A DNA stretch of 19,746 bases, taken from contig DATIXQ010000095.1 of the NCBI GenBank assembly GCA_035518375.1, forward strand, positions 1-19,746, written 5' to 3'. Position 1 is the stretch's first letter. The number at the start of each line of letters is the position of its first letter. The translations under genes and the position numbers were made by a program. Origin of the DNA: DATJLY01 sp035518375 (GTDB lineage Bacteria; Pseudomonadota; Alphaproteobacteria; ATCC43930; CGMCC-115725). Shown one piece after another: positions 1 to 5,975 of this stretch. Below the pieces are notes generated by a model. It was not told the origin of the DNA. It did not search any database and worked only from the letters and a program-made list of their open reading frames with translations.

Positions 1-143
1 GTCTCGATCGTGACGCGCCCGCCAAAGCGCAGCCGGTTGACCAGCTTGCCGTCATTGACCGCAAGCCGGCCGAACGTCGATTCCGCTATGCCGAATTGTC
101 GGCAATAGCCCGAGATCTCCCGAAGGAGGGTCTGGCTGTCCAA
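1..143 (-). CDS. Small conserved protein, N-terminal part (partial, HTH-like)
   Basis: The first 47 residues of a protein that runs off the left edge of the window. I start it at a TTG (complement of 141-143) because a GGAGG lies 10 nt upstream (complement of 154-158) and no ATG or GTG is available in frame nearby. The visible part reads as a short helical segment (TLLREISGYCRQFGI), then ESTFGRLAVNDGKLVNRLR, then a GGRVT turn. From memory, short alphaproteobacterial proteins with an STFG-x-x-AVNDGK-x-V-x-RLR core are common and uncharacterised, and the pattern looks like a helix-turn-helix. It lies 165 bp downstream of rpmB on the same strand, behind a terminator-like hairpin. Its function is unknown, and the missing C-terminus could change the reading. 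Confidence 0.6.
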   Translation of the reverse strand, partial: MDSQTLLREISGYCRQFGIAESTFGRLAVNDGKLVNRLRFGGRVTIE

Positions 144-221
144 GCGGGCAAATCCTCCCGCCCCGCGACTCTCCGGCCGCTGGGCGAGAGAGGATGAAAC
201 CAGCGCCGATGGGCCTCGGTC

Positions 222-252
222 AAGAATAAACATGCCCACTCTGAAAGTGGGC
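222..252 (-). terminator. Probable terminator downstream of rpmB
   Basis: On the minus strand a perfect 7-bp stem (GCCCACT, 5-nt loop, AGTGGGC; 234-252) is followed by a T-rich but broken tail (ATGTTTATTC, about 222-233). It lies about 57 bp past the rpmB stop and before the next minus-strand gene. The tail is weak, so termination may be partial or the hairpin may only protect the mRNA 3' end. Confidence 0.45.
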
Positions 253-308
253 GATTTAGTGGGCAATCTTGCGTGGGCAAATGACGGCCGTGGGCCGCCT
301 CCCACCGA

Positions 309-602
309 TCATGGCGCCTCGCGCCGCGCCACGGCGCGTGCGATGCGGCGCTTCAGGCGCTTTGCCTCGTCCGAGAGCTGCGCCGCCGGCACCGACTTCA
401 GATGGGCGTCGAGGCCGCCGTTCTTCTCGATCGTGCGGATGGCGCCGGCCGAAAGCCGCATCGGTACCGCGCCCAGCGCATCGGAAAGCAGCGTCGTCCG
501 CTGCAGGTTGGGCAGGAAGCGGCGCTTCGTCTTGTTGTTGGCGTGGCTCACGTTGTTGCCAACAAGAATGCTCTTGCCGGAGATCGAACACCGTTTCGAC
601 AT
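309..602 (-). CDS. rpmB: 50S ribosomal protein L28
   Basis: A 97-residue structural protein of the large ribosomal subunit. The N-terminus (MSKRCSISGK) followed by GNNVSHANNKTKRRFLPNLQ at residues 15-34 is the diagnostic L28 signature. The rest is basic and helical, ending in an Arg-rich tail (RLKRRIARAVARR). Length fits alphaproteobacterial L28, which is longer than the roughly 78-residue enterobacterial protein. Only one Cys is present, so there is no four-Cys zinc ribbon. The gene starts 50 bp after the meaB stop on the same strand, so it may be read through from the meaB operon or have its own promoter inside meaB. No strong Shine-Dalgarno is seen beyond AAGG very close to the ATG. Confidence 0.97.
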   Translation of the reverse strand: MSKRCSISGKSILVGNNVSHANNKTKRRFLPNLQRTTLLSDALGAVPMRLSAGAIRTIEKNGGLDAHLKSVPAAQLSDEAKRLKRRIARAVARREAP

Positions 603-652
603 GACCTTGACCCGATGCGTGGGAAGGTGCCGGTTCTAGGAAAAGACGGCGC

Positions 653-1627
653 TCACGTCAAGAAAGCGGCGAGCGCCTGGGCCGCCGCCGCCGCAGGCGT
701 GAGGCGGCCCGAGGCGACCTCCGCCTCGAGCGACCTGAGAAGCGGCGCGACCCGGCTGTCAGCCCGAAACGCCTCGGTGAGCCCTTCGCCGATCTCGCGC
801 CACAAGGCGGCGCCCGCCTGGCGCGCGCGCCGGGCAGAGATGGCACCGGCGGCGGCAAGGGCCTCGGCCCGCTGCTCGATCTCGGCGGCGAGCGCATCGA
901 TGCCGCGCCCGGCCAAGGCCGAGACCGCGACGACGCTCGTGTCGGCTGCGCCGCGCAGGAGATGGAGCGCGTGCGCATAATCCGACGCGGCCCGGCGCGC
1001 GGCCGCCTCGAGATCGCCGTCGCATTTCGTCACCACGACGAAATCCGCAAGCTCGAGATTGCCGCGCTTCATGCCCTGCAGCTCGTCGCCGCCGCCCGGC
1101 GCCACCAGCACCAGGAAGAGATCGACCATGTCGGCGACATCGCTCTCCGACTGGCCAACGCCCACAGTCTCGACAATGACGCGGTCGAAGCCTGCGGCCT
1201 CGGTGATGAGCACCGCTTCGCGCGTGCGGCGCGCGACGCCGCCGAGGCTTTGGCCCGCGGGCGACGGCCGGATGAAGGCACGGCTATCCTTCGCAAGCTC
1301 GGGCATGCGCGTCTTGTCGCCGAGCAGCGCGCCGCCGCCGCGTTTGGAGCTTGGATCGATGGCGAGTACCGCGACGCGCTTGCCCGCGGCTGTGAGCACG
1401 CGGCCGTAGGCGTCGATGAAGGTCGACTTGCCGGCGCCTGGCGCGCCCGAAATGCCGATGCGGAGCGCCGTCCCGGCACCGGGCAGGATCTGCGCCAAAA
1501 GCGCCTCGGCCGCGGCGCGATCCTCGGAATGGGTCGATTCGGCAAGCGTGATGGCGCGCGCCAGCGCGCGGCGGTCGCCGCGCCGCACGGCGGCCGCGAG
1601 CTTTTCCGTGTCTGAGGCGGCGCTCAA
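653..1627 (-). CDS. meaB: Methylmalonyl-CoA mutase-associated GTPase MeaB
   Basis: A G3E-family P-loop GTPase of 324 residues that acts as chaperone of adenosylcobalamin-dependent methylmalonyl-CoA mutase: it gates cofactor loading and protects or reactivates the enzyme. Visible motifs are the P-loop GAPGAGKST (61-69), DPSSKRGGGALLGDKTRM (91-108), the G3-region ETVGVGQSE (153-161), and the base-recognition motif as TKCD (200-203). A helical N-terminal region and C-terminal dimerisation region flank the G domain. I choose the TTG at 1627 because it overlaps the stop of the upstream ABC gene as TTGA, indicating translational coupling, and it gives the usual MeaB length. An in-frame ATG at 1690 would add 21 low-complexity Arg/Gly residues from inside the ABC gene and is unlikely. 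The partner mutase scpA lies about 4.3 kb away on the same strand. Confidence 0.93.
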   Translation of the reverse strand: MSAASDTEKLAAAVRRGDRRALARAITLAESTHSEDRAAAEALLAQILPGAGTALRIGISGAPGAGKSTFIDAYGRVLTAAGKRVAVLAIDPSSKRGGGALLGDKTRMPELAKDSRAFIRPSPAGQSLGGVARRTREAVLITEAAGFDRVIVETVGVGQSESDVADMVDLFLVLVAPGGGDELQGMKRGNLELADFVVVTKCDGDLEAAARRAASDYAHALHLLRGAADTSVVAVSALAGRGIDALAAEIEQRAEALAAAGAISARRARQAGAALWREIGEGLTEAFRADSRVAPLLRSLEAEVASGRLTPAAAAAQALAAFLT

Positions 1628-3474
1628 TCCGCCGCGACGGTCGCGGCGAGCGCGGCCGCTTCCTCGTCGGCCTCCTGCTGGCGCTGCCACATGGCGGCAT
1701 AGACGCCGCCTTGCGCCAAGAGGCCCGCATGGTCGCCGCGCTCGACGACGCGGCCGCCTTCGAGCACGAGGATCTCGTCGGCCGCGACGACGGTCGAGAG
1801 CCGGTGCGCGATCATGAGCGTGGTGCGCGCCTCGCGCACTTCCTCGAGGCTCGTCTGGATCTCGCGCTCGGTCTTGGTGTCGAGCGCCGAGGTCGCCTCG
1901 TCGAAGACGAGGATGCGCGGCCGCTTCAAGATCACGCGCGCGATCGCCACGCGCTGCTTCTCGCCGCCCGAAAGCTTAAGGCCGCGTTCGCCGACAGGAC
2001 TGCGGTAACCGTCGGGCAGCGCCGCCACGAAATCATGGATGCGCGCCCGCCGCGCCGCCTCGACGATCTCGTCCTCGGGCGCGCCGGGACGGCCATAGGC
2101 GATGTTGTAGCGGATCGAATCGTTGAACAGCACCGTGTCCTGCGGCACGACGCCGATGGCACGGCGCAGGCTGTCCTGGCTCACGTCGCGCAGGTCTTGG
2201 CCGTCGATGCGGATGGCGCCGCGATCGACGTCGTAGAAGCGGAAAAGGAGGCGCGCGATCGTCGACTTGCCGGCGCCGCTCGGGCCCACGATCGCGACCG
2301 TGTGGCCCGGAGCCACGCGGAAGCTCAGATCGTGGAGGATGGTGCGGCGGTGGTCGTAGGCGAAGCTCACATGGTCGAACACGATCTCGCCGCGCGTCAC
2401 CGCAAGCGCCGGCGCGCCGGGTTTGTCGGCGACCTCGGCCTCGACCTTCAAGAGGCGGAACATCGCCTCGAGGTCGGTCAGCGACTGCTTGATGTTGCGA
2501 TAGACCATGCCGAGCACGTTCAAGGGCTGATAAAGCTGCACGAGATAGGAATTGACCATGACGAAGTCGCCGACCGTCATGGCGCGCGCCTCGACGCCTT
2601 TCGCGGCGAGGAGCATCACCGCGACGAGGCCCGTCGCCATGATGAAGCCTTGGCCGACGTTGAGCGCGGTCAAGGTCGTCTGCGCTTTGACGGCGGCGCG
2701 CTCGTAGGCCTGGAGCGCCACGTCGAAGCGGCGCGACTCGTGTTCTTCGTTCGCGAAATATTTCACCGTCTCGTAGTTGAGGAGGCTGTCGATCGCCTTG
2801 GTGTTGGCCTCGCTGTCGCGCTCGTTCATCTCGCGCCGGAACTTCACGCGCCAGTCGGTGACAGTGAAGGTGAAGACGACGTAGAGGACGACGGTGACGA
2901 CCATCATCGCCGCGAAGCTGCCGTTGTAGAAGCGCCACAGGATCCCGCACACGAGCAGGATCTCGAACATGGTCGGCACGAAGTTGAAGAGGAGGTAGGA
3001 GAGCAGAAACTCGGTGCCGCGGATGCCGCGCTCGATCGCGCGCGAGAGCCCGCCCGTCTGGCGGTCGAGATGGAAGCGGAGCGACAGCTCATGCAGATGG
3101 CGGAACGTGGCAAGCGCCACGCGCCGCACCGCGTTCTGCTCGACCTTGGCGAACACGATGTCGCGCAGCTCGCCCGAGACCTGCGCCAAGACGCGCGCGA
3201 CGCCATAGGAAACGACGAGCATCACCGGAACCGCGACGACCGCGACGTGGCCCGGCGTCAGCGCATCGACCGCGCGCTTATAGAGAAGCGGCACGACGAC
3301 GTTGACGCCTTTCGCCACGACCAGAAGCATGAGGGCGATGACGACGCGCACGCGCAGCTCGAGCGAATGGCGCGGCCAGAGATAGGGGAAAAGCCCGCCG
3401 AGCGCCTTCAGCTCCTGCCAGAATCCGACCTCGGATTTCTGGTTCGAGAGACTGCCCGGCCGCCGCCCTCTCAT
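1624..3474 (-). CDS. Atm1-type ABC exporter (fused membrane and ATPase domains)
   Basis: A 616-residue half-transporter of the ABCB7/Atm1 group, expected to work as an inner-membrane homodimer. Characterised relatives export glutathione or glutathione-metal/sulfur conjugates. About six membrane helices lie between residues 42 and 325, including the family-typical stretch RQTGGLSRAIERGIRGTEFL (138-157) and FNFVPTMFEILLV. The ATPase domain has Walker A GPSGAGKST (397-405), Q-loop VPQD (443-446), signature LSGGEKQR (501-508), Walker B ILVFDEATS (521-529) and the switch His in IAHRLS (H557). The start overlaps the stop of the MFS gene as ATGA, and its own stop overlaps the meaB start as TTGA. A longer open frame upstream is only antisense-like read-through of the MFS gene. 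The substrate cannot be told from sequence. Confidence 0.93.
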   Translation of the reverse strand: MRGRRPGSLSNQKSEVGFWQELKALGGLFPYLWPRHSLELRVRVVIALMLLVVAKGVNVVVPLLYKRAVDALTPGHVAVVAVPVMLVVSYGVARVLAQVSGELRDIVFAKVEQNAVRRVALATFRHLHELSLRFHLDRQTGGLSRAIERGIRGTEFLLSYLLFNFVPTMFEILLVCGILWRFYNGSFAAMMVVTVVLYVVFTFTVTDWRVKFRREMNERDSEANTKAIDSLLNYETVKYFANEEHESRRFDVALQAYERAAVKAQTTLTALNVGQGFIMATGLVAVMLLAAKGVEARAMTVGDFVMVNSYLVQLYQPLNVLGMVYRNIKQSLTDLEAMFRLLKVEAEVADKPGAPALAVTRGEIVFDHVSFAYDHRRTILHDLSFRVAPGHTVAIVGPSGAGKSTIARLLFRFYDVDRGAIRIDGQDLRDVSQDSLRRAIGVVPQDTVLFNDSIRYNIAYGRPGAPEDEIVEAARRARIHDFVAALPDGYRSPVGERGLKLSGGEKQRVAIARVILKRPRILVFDEATSALDTKTEREIQTSLEEVREARTTLMIAHRLSTVVAADEILVLEGGRVVERGDHAGLLAQGGVYAAMWQRQQEADEEAAALAATVAAD

Positions 3475-4643
3475 GACGCGAGCGCCCCCTCGCGCCGCGG
3501 CAAGCCCAGCGCCATCGCCACCACCAGCACCATGAGCGCGGCGCCGAGATAGAACGGCGCGTCGCGCCCCCACAGCGTGAACACCGCGCCCGCGACCGCC
3601 GGTCCGACGATGCGCGCCAAGGACGAGGCCGACTGCGACACGCCGAGGATGCCGCCGCGCTCCTCCGTCCCGGCGAGCTGCGAGACAAGGCTCGTCACCG
3701 ACGGGTTGAGGAGCCCCATCCCGATCGACAGGAGCCCGGTCACGACCAGCACCGACCACAGCGAGCCCGCGAGCGCGAGGCCCAAAAGCCCGACGCCGAT
3801 CACGACCGCGCCGCTCGTGACGAGTCGCGCCTCGCCGAAGCGGCGCGAGAGATGGCCGATGGCGCCGCCCTGCAGCGCCGCGAGCAGCACGCCGATATAG
3901 AAGAAGATCCAGCCGATCTGCTCCGGCCCCCAGCCGAAGGCGCGATTGGCCCAGAGCGCGAATGTCGTCTCCATGCCGGCAAACGCGCAGATGGCGACGA
4001 AGAAGAGCAGGATGAGGCGGCCCAGCATCGGACGCTCGAGCGCGCCCCGCACCTGCGCGAGGCGGCCCGGGCGCTCCTCGACCGTGCATTTGCTGGGCGG
4101 GCGGCTTTCGACGAGTCGCGCCGCGGTGAGCGCCAATGCGATTGCCGACAGCAGCGCGGCGAAGAGCGCCGGCCGCGCGAGATGCGCGTGAAGGGGATCC
4201 GAGCCCGCGAGCAAGCCGCCGATCGCGGGGCCGACCGTGAAGCCCAGCCCGAATGCTGCGCCGATCATGCCCATGCCCTTGGCGCGCTTCTCGGGCGGCG
4301 TGACGTCGGCGATGTAGGCTTGCGCGGTCGCGATGTTGCCGGCGCCGGCACCGGCGAGAAGGCGCGCCGCAAACAGCATCCACAAGGCCGGCGCGGCCGC
4401 GAGCCAGAGATACGAGGCAACCGAGCAGGCGAGGCTCAAAAGCAGCACCGGGCGCCGCCCCATGCGGTCGCTGAGGCGCCCCAGCATCGGCGCCGCGATG
4501 AACTGGGCGAAGGAATAGCACGCCATCAACAGCGTCACTTCCCACGGCGCGGCGCCAAAGCGCAGCGCGTAGTAGGGCAGGAGCGGGATGACCACGCCGA
4601 ATCCGACAAGGTCGATGAAGACGATGAGAAGGAGAACCTGCAT
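3471..4643 (-). CDS. MFS efflux transporter, TetA-like
   Basis: A 390-residue, 12-helix major facilitator of the drug:H+ antiporter type. The N-terminus (FIDLVGFGVVIPLLPYYA, 9-26) matches TetA-like proteins. Motif A is GRLSDRMGRRP (55-65). YIADVTPPEKRAKGMG (110-125) and the antiporter motif-C-like GLGFTVGPAIGG (132-143) are also present. The second half repeats the fold after a charged central loop (about residues 185-200). It is probably a drug or metabolite exporter; the substrate is unknown and tetracycline resistance should not be assumed. The ATG at 4643 starts directly at the first membrane helix, with only an AGGA very close upstream. The stop overlaps the start of the ABC exporter (ATGA), so the two are co-translated. 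Confidence 0.9.
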   Translation of the reverse strand: MQVLLLIVFIDLVGFGVVIPLLPYYALRFGAAPWEVTLLMACYSFAQFIAAPMLGRLSDRMGRRPVLLLSLACSVASYLWLAAAPALWMLFAARLLAGAGAGNIATAQAYIADVTPPEKRAKGMGMIGAAFGLGFTVGPAIGGLLAGSDPLHAHLARPALFAALLSAIALALTAARLVESRPPSKCTVEERPGRLAQVRGALERPMLGRLILLFFVAICAFAGMETTFALWANRAFGWGPEQIGWIFFYIGVLLAALQGGAIGHLSRRFGEARLVTSGAVVIGVGLLGLALAGSLWSVLVVTGLLSIGMGLLNPSVTSLVSQLAGTEERGGILGVSQSASSLARIVGPAVAGAVFTLWGRDAPFYLGAALMVLVVAMALGLPRREGALAS

Positions 4644-4697
4644 TTCCTGGTGGATAGATAGACCCTCGGACGGCGCGAGGCCAGAGCGCGGACGGCG

Positions 4698-4988
4698 TTA
4701 GCGCCCCTTCGCGCGCCGCGGCGCCGCACGCCGACGATTGCGCGGGATCACGTCGTCCGCACTTGGCGGCTCACCGCCCTTGCGCCGCATGAGACGGTCG
4801 AAGGCCGCGAAGTCTGCGCGGTCGCGCCGCTCGGCGAAGAACGCGGCGGTATTCATTGCGGCAAGCTTCTCCGCGACCGCGGTGGCCACGAATTGGTTGA
4901 CACTGGTCCCCTCGGCCTTGGCGCGCCGCTCGACCTCAGCCTTGACCGAACGCGGCAGGCGCAGGGGATATGTACTGTGCTCTTTCAT
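4698..4988 (-). CDS. Ribbon-helix-helix antitoxin
   Basis: A 96-residue protein with an N-terminal Arc/CopG-like ribbon-helix-helix: a beta strand YPLRLP (7-12), helix SVKAEVERRAKAEG (14-27), the turn-helix TSVNQFVATAVAEKLAAM (28-45), then a basic disordered tail ending RRRAAPRRAKGR. Such proteins dimerise to bind operator DNA, while the tail wraps and inhibits the cognate PIN toxin. The start overlaps the toxin stop as ATGA. The gene order is toxin first, the reverse of the commonest type II arrangement but known for some PIN/RHH and HicAB-like pairs. The likely operator is the palindrome pair at 5415-5441. Confidence 0.85.
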   Translation of the reverse strand: MKEHSTYPLRLPRSVKAEVERRAKAEGTSVNQFVATAVAEKLAAMNTAAFFAERRDRADFAAFDRLMRRKGGEPPSADDVIPRNRRRAAPRRAKGR

Positions 4989-5407
4989 CGCCCGATCCTC
5001 ACAATCGCTTCGGCGGGGGTCATGATGTCGAGGCCAAATGTCGCGGCCACTACGGCAAAGTCCCGCCGGTTGAACGTGACGATTGCATCAGCATGTCCGT
5101 TCACCGCGGCTTCGAGCACAAACTCGTCGGCAGGATCCCTTAATTGCGGGCGCCATTGGTAGTGGGATTCAACCGGCTCCATCATCGCGAGAACAGCATC
5201 CAGGAATATATTGACTTGGCGAAGGTCGAAACCGGCGGCCAAACGGTGCTCAGCAAGTGCGCAAGTCGCCTCGTATTCAAGCGCGAGCGCGACATTCGCC
5301 ATTAACTCCACCTGAGCCCGCCGTGCAGCGCGCAGCAGTGCGGCCGAGGCTCCCGCTGGACTCCGCATTGCAGCAACGACGACATTGGTGTCGAGCACCA
5401 GCCGCAT
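4985..5407 (-). CDS. PIN-domain toxin (putative ribonuclease)
   Basis: A 140-residue PIN-domain protein of the COG1569 type, a probable toxin component of a type II toxin-antitoxin pair. Members are metal-dependent RNases. Acidic residues at the expected places are D6 in VLDTNVVV, E44 in LALEYEA, D91/D94 in RDPADEFVLEAA, and D116 in TFNRRDF. The reading frame is intact and all acidic positions are kept, so it should be active. It is followed at once by the RHH antitoxin (ATGA overlap). The segment is visibly less GC-rich than its surroundings, suggesting horizontal acquisition. There is no clear Shine-Dalgarno before the ATG, and the predicted promoter leaves only a very short leader. Confidence 0.88.
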   Translation of the reverse strand: MRLVLDTNVVVAAMRSPAGASAALLRAARRAQVELMANVALALEYEATCALAEHRLAAGFDLRQVNIFLDAVLAMMEPVESHYQWRPQLRDPADEFVLEAAVNGHADAIVTFNRRDFAVVAATFGLDIMTPAEAIVRIGR

Positions 5408-5414
5408 CTACAGA

Positions 5415-5441
5415 ATGATATCATATAGAATATGATATCAT
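5415..5441. repeat. Paired palindromes, probable TA operator
   Basis: Two identical perfect 10-bp palindromes, ATGATATCAT, lie at 5415-5424 and 5432-5441, 17 bp centre to centre, 8 bp upstream of the PIN toxin start. They overlap the predicted promoter elements. Paired palindromic half-sites at roughly two helical turns are typical of autoregulation by RHH antitoxin-toxin complexes. Binding by this antitoxin is inferred. Confidence 0.7.
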
Positions 5442-5454
5442 CCGCAATATTCAA
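5427..5454 (-). promoter_or_regulatory. Predicted promoter of the toxin-antitoxin pair
   Basis: On the minus strand TTGAAT (complement of 5449-5454) is separated by 16 bp from TATTCT (complement of 5427-5432). Each matches the housekeeping consensus at four of six positions. The start of transcription would fall near 5420, giving a leader of only about 13 nt. Both elements are covered or flanked by the paired palindromes, which fits autorepression. Confidence 0.45.
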
Positions 5455-5470
5455 TATCGAGGCGTAAGCC

Positions 5471-5875
5471 TTATTTCGCCGGGACCGCGAGCGCCATCTC
5501 GATGCGGTTGTTGTCGGGATCGTAATAGTCGACGCGCCACGTGCCGCCCTGGATCTCCGGCCCGTACGTATGCTGGATGCCGCGCTTCAGATTTTCGGCG
5601 ATCACGACGTTGATGTCCTCGATGCCGTCGATCACGACGTTGATGTGCTGCATGTTGCCCTTTTCGCGCTCGACCGGCTGCCAGCTGGGACTGGGGCGCA
5701 GTTCGATCTTCGAGACCGGACCCGCCTTCACCGCGACGAACGGGATTTTGCCCGCCTTGTGCGTCTTATAGCTGTCCCAGTCGATCTCGAAGCCGAGCGC
5801 CTCGTAGAACTTGATCGAGGTCTCGAGGTCGCGCACCCACAGCACGACATGGTCGATGCGCCCGATCTTCCACAT
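5471..5875 (-). CDS. VOC (glyoxalase/dioxygenase) family protein
   Basis: A 134-residue vicinal-oxygen-chelate protein made of two beta-alpha-beta-beta-beta modules. Likely metal ligands are H9 (in IDHVVLWV), E58 (KIEL), H77 (MQHINVV) and E126 (NRIEMAL). The YYDPDNNRIE end is typical of the glyoxalase/bleomycin-resistance/dioxygenase superfamily. The start at 5875 (MWKIG) is supported by GGGAGG about 6 nt upstream. An in-frame ATG at 5923 would read into the repeat upstream and is rejected. The gene follows scpA by 100 bp on the same strand. That context suggests methylmalonyl-CoA epimerase, which is also a VOC protein, but the sequence does not resemble canonical Mce, so the substrate is left open. 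Confidence 0.85.
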   Translation of the reverse strand: MWKIGRIDHVVLWVRDLETSIKFYEALGFEIDWDSYKTHKAGKIPFVAVKAGPVSKIELRPSPSWQPVEREKGNMQHINVVIDGIEDINVVIAENLKRGIQHTYGPEIQGGTWRVDYYDPDNNRIEMALAVPAK

Positions 5876-5899
5876 GAAGCCCTCCCTTGCGTAACCGCC

Positions 5900-5965
5900 G
5901 TCATTGCGAGCGGAGCGAATCAATCTGCCGGAGATTGCTTCGTCGCTCGCGCTCCTCGCAATGAC
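5900..5965. repeat. Interspersed palindromic repeat (GTCATTGCGAG type)
   Basis: A 66-bp imperfect palindrome bounded by perfect inverted ends GTCATTGCGAG (5900-5910) and CTCGCAATGAC (5955-5965), with inner arms around GCGGAGCGAATCAATC and GATTGCTTCGTCGCTCGCGC. From memory this is a dispersed intergenic element common in alphaproteobacterial genomes such as Bradyrhizobium and relatives. It occupies most of the scpA/VOC spacer and would form a strong mRNA hairpin, which could decouple expression of the two genes. Confidence 0.75.
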
Positions 5966-5975
5966 AACATGTGAA

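Noticed and set aside
3475..4545. Extension of the ABC exporter frame upstream to give a 973-residue fusion.
   Set aside because: The extra part is an out-of-frame reading of the MFS gene. The ATGA junction at 3471-3474 marks the true start.
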